In this document: piece after piece, positions 7,587-15,106 of the stretch
How the letters are laid out: the number at the start of each line of letters is the position of its first letter
Numbering within the stretch: the stretch's first letter is position 1
DNA from: Dyadobacter fermentans
GTDB lineage: Bacteria > Bacteroidota > Bacteroidia > Cytophagales > Spirosomataceae
Assembly (NCBI RefSeq): GCF_019924045.1
Contig: NZ_JAHXBN010000033.1
Coordinates: 1-23,495 of the forward strand
Length of the DNA: 23,495 nt
Direction of reading: 5' to 3'
Notes under the pieces: generated by a model
Databases searched by the model: none
What the model was told of the DNA's origin: nothing
What the model saw: only the letters and a program-made list of their open reading frames with translations
Made by a program: the position numbers and the translations under genes

Positions 7587-7930
7587 ATGGAAACTGCAAA
7601 GAAAAAAAATGAGCTGATTGCCAAGCTGCGGAGTGAGATTCTTTCGCTGCAAGGTTTCCGTCCACCTGAGGCAGGTGGCAGCCATACCAATTTAGGTTTA
7701 GGTCCAATCGAAAAGGCTTTTCCGGGAGGTGTTTTTCCGACCGGGGCGATCCACGAATTCATTAGCGCTCTGCCGGAAGAGTCGGTGCGACGACAGGTTT
7801 TATAGCGGCAGGGGCTGGTCGGCTCGTGAAAACAGATGGCATGTGCGCGTGGATCGGCACAAACAGAAACGTTTCCCCTCTGGGGCTTTCCGCCTTCGGT
7901 ATTGCGGCCGACAGGATCATCTTTGTGCAT
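7587..7930 (+). pseudogene. imuA: imuA (RecA-like mutasome subunit), frameshifted and truncated
   Basis: The first frame (7587-7805) gives 65 residues typical of ImuA: KNELIAKLRSEILSLQGFRP, then LGPIEKAFPGGVFPTGAIHE and FISALPEES. Homology resumes in another frame from about 7790: TTGFIAAGAGRLVKTDGMCA, then WIGTNRNVSPLGLSAFGIAA and DRIIFVHL. The shift lies between 7781 and 7790. Sequence of an IS1182-family transposase gene takes over at about 7930, so the C-terminal half is gone. ImuA is a distant RecA relative that works with ImuB and DnaE2 in damage-induced mutagenic DNA synthesis. No imuB follows. The exact boundary with the IS is uncertain by about 20 bases. Confidence 0.83.
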
Positions 7931-8643
7931 CTGGATTGCGAGGGTCGTAATGTGTCTTATTGCTGAACAGCTGTGCTCTTTCGTGAGCAGCGCCGCTAGC
8001 ACTGACAGGGTTTTCGCGAAGTTTTTCCTGATGAGATTTCATGCGCCTGAGATGATGTGGGCGAGCAGTTATTAATCCGACGGGTGAAGTTATGCCAGTA
8101 CTTGTCTGCTGTTGGATTTTAGCGTCAACATTCTCAAAGTGGTTTTTGATAGATTGAAATGGCTTTTTCAACTCAAGATTTTCCATTGAGGCGTTCGCTT
8201 TGACTGGCGCTGAATCCAGGGCTTGCGTGTGTCCGCTGACCATGCCCTTACCAACGCACATACTAAAAACTTATCGAAGAGACTTTTAAAAACAGAGGCT
8301 GGATATAGAGCTGCCTGGTTCTACTAATAGTTGAATGCCACGGTAGTAACTCGTCAATATCGTAGCCTAAAAAGTAAAGAATATCCATCCGCATTGAGCA
8401 GTGCTCTATCAGGCGCCGGTCCGAAGTGATGTTTTCCAAATGTCCTGTGAGCATCAACTTAAAGAATACCACAGAATCGATCGACGGGTTGCCGGCTTTA
8501 CCGTAACGGTTGCTGGTATCTCGGTATAAAAACTGCGTGTCGAGTGTTTCACCGAGCCTTCGATAAAAGTTTTCCTTCGGAATACGATCTGAAAGTTGGA
8601 AGCTGACGAACAGCTTTTCCGAATAATTTTTCTTTCCTTGCAT
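7931..8643 (-). mobile_element. IS1182-family transposase remnant
   Basis: Starts MQGKKNYSEKLFVSFQLSDR at 8643 and follows the family with KAGNPSIDSVVFFKLMLTGH, DILYFLGYDIDELLPWHSTI and SRTRQLY. The frame then shifts at least twice around 8262-8285 and resumes as CVGKGMVSGHTQALDSAPVK, then ANASMENLELKK, and further on GAAHERAQLFSNKTHYDP. About 240 of the usual 450-500 residues remain; the catalytic C-terminal half is missing and imuA sequence follows directly. It is thus both decayed and cut. No clear terminal inverted repeats could be placed near 8644-8700. Confidence 0.85.
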
Positions 8644-8707
8644 TTCTGAAGTTACAAAAACTTATGGTGAAACTAAAAAATGAATAGCAGCTCAAAAACA
8701 AACGCTG

Positions 8708-9100
8708 ATGAATAGCATATTAATAATTACCTTTTCAGTAACCCTATCATTTTTAGTGCTTTGTGCTGACGCCCAAACCAAAGATGCTTGCCTTTTCATA
8801 AATTCTGTAAAGGCGCAAGAGGCAGTTAACAAAAACAAACCAAAAATTTTTTTATGGAGCGGAGACGTACCGATACGGTACTACCGAGACTCACTGGTCG
8901 AAGCTCAATTTGGGTTCAAATACGAGGATTTTGGTTGTATAAAGCCAGATAGCGATAGTTGTCTGCGAGCTTACAGTAAAGTAATCTTTGCAAATTTGGA
9001 CAAGAAGTTTGGCAAAGTATGGCGACGGAAAGTTAGGGGTGACGTACTGTTTCTAAAATCAATACCATATCAACGAACGGAGGGTAGCAAACCACAATAG
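8708..9100 (+). CDS. Small secreted conserved hypothetical protein
   Basis: 130 residues with an N-terminal signal peptide (MNSILIITFSVTLSFLVLCA, cleavage likely after CADA). The mature part has three Cys (DACLF, FGCIKP, DSCLRAY) and a C-terminal segment KVIFANLDKKFGKVWRRKVR. Proteins with a FGFKYE.FGC ... YN.V....LDKK.GK.WR pattern recur in Bacteroidota genomes as uncharacterised periplasmic proteins; I recall the pattern but no function. It starts 64 bases after the transposase start and is oriented away from it. Base composition is AT-rich, like its right-hand neighbours. Confidence 0.7.
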   Translation: MNSILIITFSVTLSFLVLCADAQTKDACLFINSVKAQEAVNKNKPKIFLWSGDVPIRYYRDSLVEAQFGFKYEDFGCIKPDSDSCLRAYSKVIFANLDKKFGKVWRRKVRGDVLFLKSIPYQRTEGSKPQ

Positions 9101-9490
9101 CTTTTAGCTTCCATTATTTAGTTTTTAAGTTGACCGCTATTACGTCCAAAAGACTGAACCGAGTTGCGCAACAGCCACGGTCGTTTTTATGTACTGTGGT
9201 GCCCGTTCTCGCAATGGTCACTTGTAAATTTCAGAATTGTCTTGCACTGGTTTAACGGAGTTATTTTGCGCAGGTGGGCCTTCCCAAACCGTGCGACTTG
9301 GGATCGAGTATTAGTTGAGCTCGATCCCAAGTACTTCAAGTTTAGTAAGGTTCCACACAAAAACGAATGTTGATCGTGTAAATCCGAACGTTCATTTTTT
9401 TAATAACACGCGCTAGAATGGTTAAATTGGCTATTTTATGTGCGTGGCCATTGTTTAGCATTCCGAAAAATTATAACCAAACCAGTGATC
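9101..9490. other. Gene-free stretch with one strong hairpin
   Basis: About 390 bases between two secreted-protein genes. A 69-codon frame at 9164-9373 has no recognisable features and I do not consider it a gene. The only structure is the inverted repeat at 9296-9332, listed separately. No clear TAnnTTTG box was found before the metalloprotease. Confidence 0.5.
9296..9332. repeat. 13-bp perfect inverted repeat (hairpin)
   Basis: ACTTGGGATCGAG at 9296-9308 pairs without mismatch to CTCGATCCCAAGT at 9320-9332, with an 11-base loop. No T-run follows on either strand, so it is not a typical intrinsic terminator. It may be a recombination or regulatory site or a transcript-stabilising hairpin. 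Confidence 0.6.
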
Positions 9491-10486
9491 ATGAAATCAG
9501 AGAAGTTAAAAATTGCCCTATCGATTTATTTTTCCTGTCTTCTTTTAGCATCACACCATACTTATGCACAGATTAAGTTGCATACGGAGGACCTTCCCCG
9601 ATTCTACCAGGCGCTGGACAGCGTTATGACTACGTCGGACACAGTAAAACAGGCATCATATGTGCAACATCTGTATGTCGATAAGGCTAGCAAGGGACTA
9701 AAAGAATTTATGAAATTACGGGGTGGCAACGCACAGAAATGGCTAAAATTTATGACCACCAGCAGATCCACCATATTGGCAAAAAAGTCGTTTATTTTAT
9801 CTGCTATTGACCAGGAATCTCGAATACTGGAAAAGATCGAAAAATTTAAAGTTGTTTATCCTAATTTTCGGGGGGGTGACATCTACTTTTGCGTTGGCAT
9901 TAATAACTCTGGTGGAACAATACAAGATAACACTGTTTACATCGGGACAGAAATTGCGGCAAACCAAAGTCCGGACTGGGCTGTCCCTCTTGTTCTGCAC
10001 GAATTTGTACATACTCAACAATGGGTACAACGAAATATTAACGACCTAATGAAGGACGAGCAAGCTGCCCAGTCATACATGGCATCTCATAAAAGTCTCT
10101 TAAGTCAATGTCTTCTAGAAGGAATGGCGGATTTTGTATCGGAGCTGGTTATAGGCCAGCGCTTGGCTGAGCGGTTCCCCGACGGACACATCGCTTTTGG
10201 TGAAAAGTATGAAGCGGAAATATGGCAAGAATTCCAAAAAGATATGTATCAAGACATCGGCAAGTCGAAAGGATGGCTTTATGCTGAAAAGGAAATTGCT
10301 GGAAAGAGCTGCCGAGATTTAGGTTACTTTGTTGGGTACAAGATTTGTAAGAGTTTTTACGATAAAGCCGAGGATAAGAAGCAAGCTTTGGCAAAAATGA
10401 TCGAACTAAATCTATCAGATGAAAACTCTAAGGAGTTTTTACTTCATTCCGATTACAAACCTGCACAACCGAATGGAGTAAAATAG
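9491..10486 (+). CDS. Secreted zinc metalloprotease-like protein (HEFVH)
   Basis: 331 residues from the ATG at 9491; the frame extends to 9440, but the signal peptide (MKSEKLKIALSIYFSCLLLA, ending near TYAQ) starts here. The zinc motif HEFVH is at 170-174 in PLVLHEFVHTQQW. A downstream acidic residue, Glu210 in LLEGMADFVSEL, could be the third ligand, as in gluzincin-type proteases of the DUF2268 kind. IYFCVGINNSGGTIQDNTVY before the motif is also typical of that group. The C-terminal part is helical and charged. It probably acts in the periplasm or outside on an unknown substrate. AT-rich, single-gene unit, no evident operon partner. Confidence 0.78.
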   Translation: MKSEKLKIALSIYFSCLLLASHHTYAQIKLHTEDLPRFYQALDSVMTTSDTVKQASYVQHLYVDKASKGLKEFMKLRGGNAQKWLKFMTTSRSTILAKKSFILSAIDQESRILEKIEKFKVVYPNFRGGDIYFCVGINNSGGTIQDNTVYIGTEIAANQSPDWAVPLVLHEFVHTQQWVQRNINDLMKDEQAAQSYMASHKSLLSQCLLEGMADFVSELVIGQRLAERFPDGHIAFGEKYEAEIWQEFQKDMYQDIGKSKGWLYAEKEIAGKSCRDLGYFVGYKICKSFYDKAEDKKQALAKMIELNLSDENSKEFLLHSDYKPAQPNGVK

Positions 10487-10630
10487 GTAATGAATCCATC
10501 AACAGTTCAGCGACCTTGATTTGATCGTCGGTAAAGCTGGCATTCAGTTCTAAGCGTTCGATTGCTATTGGCTAACAACTTCGCCTGTCCAGGAATTTAT
10601 TTTCAACATAGGGTTAGGTACTGCTTTGAG
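10487..10630. other. Short intergenic stretch with a possible coding scrap
   Basis: On the minus strand one frame between about 10487 and 10573 reads IERLELNASFTDDQIKVAEL, then LMDSLP. It looks protein-coding but has no start, and I cannot assign it. It could be a leftover of the mobile element whose recombinase remnant lies next door. Confidence 0.25.
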
Positions 10631-10910
10631 CTAGGCAGCCTTCTGAAATTTTTTGATACCGTTCTTTTTAATCCAATTTGATAATGTTGCCTCGGTTACC
10701 CGATAGTGGTCTGCTATGTACTCTGGCTCGCCCCATTAAGTAGCAGAGCTTCAATTTCGGGCCTTAATTGATCAAGCTTACTTTTACCTGGACCAGTTGG
10801 GCGACCTAGCTTCATCCCTGAGAGCTTCTTCGCAGCTAGCGACTCTTTTGTCGGCTTACTGACCAGGTCTCTTTCGATCTCGGAGGCCATCGCCCTTATC
10901 GAAATCTTGA
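10631..10910 (-). pseudogene. Serine recombinase (resolvase/invertase), C-terminal remnant
   Basis: The minus strand encodes ASEIERDLVSKPTKESLAAK then KLSGMKLGRPTGPGKSKLDQ and LRPEIEALLLNGASQ. After a one-base frameshift near the TAG it continues ADHYRVTEATLSNWIKKNGI, then KKFQKAA and a stop at 10631. This is the end of the catalytic domain, the long E-helix, the GRP linker and the C-terminal helix-turn-helix of a Pin/Tn3-type invertase or resolvase. The catalytic serine region is missing; an in-frame TGA lies at about 10911-10913. The source is probably a decayed mobile element. Confidence 0.75.
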
Positions 10911-11193
10911 TCAGTCAACTATTTGGTATCGATTCGTAGTGTTAGACGCGGATAGGATCACCACATCCGAACTTTATTTTTCTCGATTGATCAACACTAT
11001 CTTTTGGTTACATCGCGGATGAGAAGGGACACTAGGGAAGCTATCGAGGCCTTGTAACAATCTGTAATCTTGGAGCAAAATTTTACCAGTAGTTTGCTGA
11101 AAAAGCGTAAACTTTCCGGAATTTGTAGCCCTACATCGAATCGAATAATGTATTGTCAAGCGCCTTGTACCAAGCCAAAAGGTACTTTTTAGC
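10911..11193. other. Intergenic, nothing recognised
   Basis: About 280 bases with short frames only. A 61-codon minus-strand frame at 10974-11159 shows no recognisable motif. No RNA gene or terminator identified. Confidence 0.4.
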
Positions 11194-12084
11194 CTAGTTA
11201 CATTTATATGTCCAAGTTAAGTCAACGCTTAGACTCGCATCCACGTATTTTCCTGATATTGGATAGCCGTCACCGTTGTATACATAAGACCTCTTGCTGT
11301 TGTTACCTGAATATCCTGAAATTTTACTAGTCTTTTCTATGACGTTTCCTAATTCAGAAAATCTGTCATCATTTAGTGACCCCATATTTATATACAAACT
11401 TATTGCACGCCAGTCTGCTGAGTTATAAGGGCTATTTTTCCCATCGTATTTCGTTGTAGTAAATAGTTCTTCAACTCGATCGCCAAATTTACGAAATGTT
11501 GAGATGTTGCGAATCTCAGTAACAGTTAAATTTTTCTCATCAACTGAGTATTTAGTACATATTGTATATCCCATTCCACGGACAAGACTCTGCTGTTTTG
11601 AATAGTCAAGTGTAGAATTATACTTGGAAATTACAGCCGAAACAAAAGATTCAAAATTTGGATTATACATCGTTTCCAGGCCATGATCTCCATTTGGAAA
11701 CCACGTTGATTGACTTAGATGCCCTTTGGAGTTGTATTCGAAGAAGCTATAACTTCGACTTGCTGTGACAATTTTTTTTAAGCGACCTTCTGAATCATAA
11801 AAAAATTCTGGCGTACCACTGCCTAACCAATCTACGCCTTTTATCTGTCCATCATTGTTATGTTCAATATCAATAACTTCGTTATTTGAGATCCTCTTAA
11901 TTTCCTTTAGAACAGATCTATCATTGTACACATAAATGGATTCATAACTATTACGGCCATCGTCTTCCTTATATCCAACAAGCTGGCATTTCAACGATGA
12001 GTTCTGTGGATTTGGGGTGTCACTATGCTTACACGAAAAAATGACAATAATGATAAATATAAAGTTTCGTAAATTTAAAAGCAT
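11194..12084 (-). CDS. Lipoprotein with YD/RHS-like repeats
   Basis: 296 residues. The start MLLNLRNFIFIIIVIFSCKH is a lipoprotein signal with the lipid-bearing Cys18. The body has repeats of aromatic-Asp-Gly strand units: YVYNDRSVLKEIKR, IEHNNDGQIKGVDW, FFYDSEGRLKKIV, FEYNSKGHLSQS and YVYNGDGYPISG. These resemble single YD units of RHS-type beta-sheet proteins and recur in short Bacteroidota lipoproteins of unknown role. An outer-membrane anchored protein is likely. Strongly AT-rich. A near-match to a -7 box (TACCTTTA) lies about 32 bases upstream of the start. It has no evident operon partner. Confidence 0.75.
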   Translation of the reverse strand: MLLNLRNFIFIIIVIFSCKHSDTPNPQNSSLKCQLVGYKEDDGRNSYESIYVYNDRSVLKEIKRISNNEVIDIEHNNDGQIKGVDWLGSGTPEFFYDSEGRLKKIVTASRSYSFFEYNSKGHLSQSTWFPNGDHGLETMYNPNFESFVSAVISKYNSTLDYSKQQSLVRGMGYTICTKYSVDEKNLTVTEIRNISTFRKFGDRVEELFTTTKYDGKNSPYNSADWRAISLYINMGSLNDDRFSELGNVIEKTSKISGYSGNNSKRSYVYNGDGYPISGKYVDASLSVDLTWTYKCN

Positions 12085-12224
12085 GGTGCTGGAGGATTGT
12101 TGGCAAAAGTGTTAAAGGTAACATTTAATCTTAGATTTGAGAAATCCAACTTCCTTCTTTGATCAATAGCTGTTTAAATGCGCACAGAATCCAGAAACTG
12201 CTCTGCAGTTCTGAGTACGTATCT

Positions 12225-12627
12225 TATGCTGTGCCGGCTAAATGCAAATCAAATGAGGAGTACCTAGTCAAAGGTCCTGTGTCAGTCGGAAACAATACGA
12301 CGTTGACCATCAGGCTGGAACGATCATCAAAGCGGATAAGTCCAGCAAAGCGAGGTTGATTGTTGCTCCAGGTTCCAGGACCATCGTCGAGGGGACTCCT
12401 GAAAGCCGATTTTATTCACATCGGCACAACCATAGAGCCGGCGCGATATGGGCGATCGCCGCGGAATAGTAATCATGGGAAATGCTCCTATGAATAAAAC
12501 CCCGGCTACGATCAAAGGCAGAATCGTCATACCTTTCGGCGGGTTTGTCGCAAACGATGAGTTAGGCGTGCTGCGATATGCGTGGATTGATTTGGCGGGA
12601 CGGTTAATGCGAAGCATCTATATCTAA
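12225..12627 (+). pseudogene. Beta-helix-type surface protein, internal fragment with multiple frameshifts
   Basis: Three successive frames give one protein family. EEYLVKGPVSVGNNTTLTI starts at 12255. AGTIIKADKSSKARLIVAPG then SRTIVEGTPES follows in a second frame from about 12314. FTSAQP, a TAG, then RRGIVIMGNAPMNKTPATIK, IPFGGFVANDELGVLRYAWI and DLAGR follow in a third frame from about 12404 to the TAA at 12625-12627. Bacteroidota surface proteins with the pattern GTIIKGDK..KGALIV..GSKI.AEGTP and GGIVILGNAP...FGG...DNSGVLRYVRIEFAG are large right-handed beta-helix proteins often next to TonB-dependent receptors. Here at least two frameshifts and one stop show advanced decay, and both ends are missing. 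Confidence 0.75.
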
Positions 12628-13500
12628 CTGGATATTGGAGCGATTCCGTTCAGGTAAAATACCCTCATGAGCGCTGTGCTAAACTTCTAGTAGACCTCGT
12701 TGGCCGGACCAAATTGAGAGTATACATGTTTTAATTCCCGTAGTTAATTGTTATTTTTTTCGAGTGTAAACGGCGAACTAGTAATGAACTTCATAAAAGC
12801 GCTCATTAGGACTACCACCATCCCGCTCAATGATCTAAGATGACCTGAGAACGAGATTGTAATATATTTTCCCCAGAATCGTATCGCTTTCTTCAATTAC
12901 TATTGAGATTCTTTCTGGCTACTCGGCACTTTGAGCTTGATTAAGCGTTAACAAGCGCGGCAAGGACGTGTTGTCAAGATACCCCCTCGTAGGCTGGAAT
13001 CGAGAGCGCGATGCCGCGATCACGATCTTACTCATCACACCACGCAGTTTGAACGCGACGGTTTGACGGTTATCGTCCCACTCCCAAGTGCCGTCATTCG
13101 TGAGCCCAAGGTCAGTTACTGTCATCCGACTTTGTGTAGGACACGGAGTGTTTCCGTACGGTCCGTTACAGATTAGTTCGTCAACGATAGCCGATTCAAA
13201 TGAAAACTTGCATTTGGTAAAAAGCGTATTGCTTTGGGCCTAGACATTTCACAGAACTAATATTCCTCACCTATAGCCGGTAAGTCGTTTTAGATTTAAT
13301 GCCGCAGAAAGTCAGTGGTGAGTATGCATAAACATACTTAGCCAGGGTAAATGCCCGCGGCAGTAGCATCGTTTCGCGAAAGCCCTATTCTGTGAGCCTC
13401 GTTTGGTCATCTTGCCTTGCTCAAATCAAATCTCAAAGACTTTTTATTGCTCTCTCCTTGCGCACCTCTTAAATAATCGGAATCTTGTGACAATAATTTC
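12628..13500. other. 873-bp stretch without an intact gene
   Basis: No complete gene seen. It contains a 9-bp inverted repeat, ATGAGCGCT at 12667-12675 and AGCGCTCAT at 12799-12807, about 120 bases apart, which could mark a small decayed element. It also contains the possible coding scrap at 12919-13248. No RNA gene recognised. Confidence 0.4.
12919..13248 (-). pseudogene. Possible coding remnant, unidentified
   Basis: A minus-strand frame stays open for about 108 codons from just after a TAG near 13247 to the stop at 12919. It reads CKFSFESAIVDELICNGPYG, then NTPCPTQSRMTVTDL and LTNDGTWEWDDNRQTVAFKL. The only ATG is inside (at 13125). The NDGTWEWDDNRQTV segment looks like a beta-rich secreted domain of lipocalin-like style. 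No family assignment, no start or signal peptide. It could be chance. Confidence 0.3.
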
Positions 13501-14082
13501 ATGTTCATGAAGGAAGCAACTGTTGAGGACAAGGGCCTTATTATCGACATATTAACTAACTCGTTTCAGGAGAACCTCAGTGTGAACTATCTCATCCCCC
13601 AAGACTCGAAAAGATTGAAGCGAATCCGGGCTTTAATGGATTATTCTTTCGAGATATGCAGGCTTTTTGGAAAGGTGTATCTTTCAGAGGATCGCAGCGG
13701 GTGTGCATTAGTTTCGTTTCCGGAACAAAAGAAAACAACGCTCAAATCCCTTTTGTTGGAGGCTAAGCTGATACTTTGTGGTATCGGACCGGGGAATGTA
13801 TCTAAGGCGATTAGCCGTGAGACGAAGATTTCCAAGAATTATCCTAATAACCCAATTTACTACCTGTGGTTTATTGGTGTGAATCCGGACAGCCAAAATA
13901 AGGGCATCGGAAAAGGTATGATGCAAGAACTGTTGGCAGAATCCCAGCGGATGGGACGAGATATTTACCTTGAGACCTCGACGCTCAAAAATTTGCCCTG
14001 GTATCGGAAATTTGGCCTGCAAGTATACCAGCAACTGGATTTCGGATATGATCTTTTTCTTATTCGAAGTGGAGGCCGCTGA
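13501..14082 (+). CDS. GNAT-family N-acetyltransferase
   Basis: 193 residues (second ATG at 13507). The acetyl-CoA binding motif A is clear: YYLWFIGVNPDSQNKGIGKG, with the Q/RxxGxG loop as QNKGIG, followed by the helix MMQELLAESQRMG. Motif B follows as IYLETSTLKNLPWYRKFGLQ. The N-terminus (KEATVEDKGLIIDILTNSFQ) is the usual first strand and helix. The substrate is unknown; this subgroup is often annotated as acting on small amines or antibiotics but nothing here decides. It stands alone, and an inserted element begins 32 bases after its stop. Confidence 0.88.
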   Translation: MFMKEATVEDKGLIIDILTNSFQENLSVNYLIPQDSKRLKRIRALMDYSFEICRLFGKVYLSEDRSGCALVSFPEQKKTTLKSLLLEAKLILCGIGPGNVSKAISRETKISKNYPNNPIYYLWFIGVNPDSQNKGIGKGMMQELLAESQRMGRDIYLETSTLKNLPWYRKFGLQVYQQLDFGYDLFLIRSGGR

Positions 14083-14114
14083 TATGAAGCAAATCGTAGC
14101 TTGTTCGTCAATCT

Positions 14115-14256
14115 TGGAAAATACGGGGGCGATGACGACTTCATTCCTTGGCAGATTAAACACGATGCTTGATAGTTTGTTTTGTCTGTGCAAGCAATAA
14201 TCTATTGATGATCAATCTGCCACGGAGTCTGACGGTCAACGGTACCGAATTCTCCA
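14115..14256 (+). mobile_element. MITE-like element copy D (diverged, 142 bp)
   Basis: Starts TGGAAAATACGGGGGCGATG followed by ACGACTT, very close to the first 28 bases of copy C. It ends with TGATCAATCTGCCACGGA, then GGTCAACGG and GAATTCTCCA, matching the right ends of the other copies. The middle is shorter and diverged. It divides the GNAT gene from the AraC fragment, which begins immediately at 14257. Confidence 0.65.
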
Positions 14257-14454
14257 GCGCGCCCGCATGAAAGCGCCGCCTGGCTGCCGCTGGAAGAACG
14301 TGTATCCGTGTCAGAAGCGGGTTACCAAATGAGTTTTGAGGATCTGGGACATTTAACGAAGATGCTTGACAGGCACATCGGCAAAAAGCCTAAGCAGTAT
14401 AGTAGTGAAGTGAAAAGTAGTCCCGCAAAGGCTGAAAGCAGGTACACGTTTTGA
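14257..14454 (+). pseudogene. AraC-family regulator, C-terminal helix-turn-helix fragment
   Basis: An open frame from the element edge to the TGA at 14452-14454 reads LEERVSVSEAGYQMSFEDLG, then HLTKMLDRHIGKKPKQY. This is the second helix-turn-helix of the AraC family (compare the VGYDDAKYFSKEFKKIYGRN segment of the sensor at 16832), followed by a short polar tail. There is no start codon. The upstream part of the gene was lost where element copy D now stands. It overlaps only the untranslated leader of the next gene. Confidence 0.7.
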
Positions 14455-14504
14455 TTTGTAGGAGAAAATTCATCTCTTGCCCACTACAAAAACGATGTAT
14501 TCAA

Positions 14505-15062
14505 ATGCTTAGTAAAACCATTGTGATGGCGGCATTGCTGCCCGGGTCGTTTTGTGCCCAGGTGCAGGCTAGTAGTCCTTCATTCCCCCGGCACTCCGTG
14601 GCAAAGGTAGCCCCGGATTCGATTGATTTGACCAAAATTCCTTACAGCGAAAAGGAACTGGCCGCATTTCCCATTTTTAACCCTCCGACCGACATATCCC
14701 CTCTGAATGAGCTACTTGTCCGCGATTTTGACAGGGTGTTTTTTCCGGCGAAACAAGGAATGATGACGAGTGTGACAGGTAAAGAATGGTCGTTGCCGTT
14801 TTTTGAAAAGAGTTACCGCGACCTGATCAACGCGGCGGGCGGCGTGCTTATTTACCAGGGAAAAGTGCCGTCGACAGAGCTGGAACGCATTAAGGACGAA
14901 GCCACGTATTTCGGCGAAGAGGGCTCGATCGACTACACGAACACGGTGGTGAAAGTTTACGCAATCCGTAGAAAAGAAGGCAATCATGTCTTTGTGCAGT
15001 TTTCGGGATACAGTGCAGGCGGTTCGATCCAGATTTTGCAATTGCTTAAAAAGGAGAAATGA
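14505..15062 (+). CDS. Secreted hypothetical protein
   Basis: 185 residues from the ATG at 14505. I prefer this start over the upstream TTG at 14451 because it opens a signal peptide (MLSKTIVMAALLPGSFCAQV, ending near QASS). The mature part contains PYSEKELAAFPIFNPPTDIS, then VRDFDRVFFP and KSYRDLINAAGGVLIYQGKV. The C-terminus alternates strands (VVKVYAIR, HVFVQFSGYSAGG). No family recognised. A hairpin terminator follows within 20 bases. It has its own terminator and a fragment upstream, so it is probably monocistronic. Confidence 0.7.
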   Translation: MLSKTIVMAALLPGSFCAQVQASSPSFPRHSVAKVAPDSIDLTKIPYSEKELAAFPIFNPPTDISPLNELLVRDFDRVFFPAKQGMMTSVTGKEWSLPFFEKSYRDLINAAGGVLIYQGKVPSTELERIKDEATYFGEEGSIDYTNTVVKVYAIRRKEGNHVFVQFSGYSAGGSIQILQLLKKEK

Positions 15063-15078
15063 GGTTAGGTATGCAAAA

Positions 15079-15102
15079 GTCCCTGGCCGCCCGGCCGGGG
15101 AC
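15079..15102 (+). terminator. Hairpin terminator of the secreted-protein gene
   Basis: GTCCCTGGCC, loop GCCC, GGCCGGGGAC: a 10-bp stem with one G-T wobble, 16 bases after the stop codon. Only two T follow before element copy B starts at 15107, so an original T-run may have been displaced by the insertion. Confidence 0.65.
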
Positions 15103-15106
15103 TTAA

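Noticed and set aside
9164..9373. 69-codon frame between the two secreted proteins
   Set aside because: No recognisable motif, and it runs through the perfect inverted repeat at 9296-9332, which better explains the sequence there.
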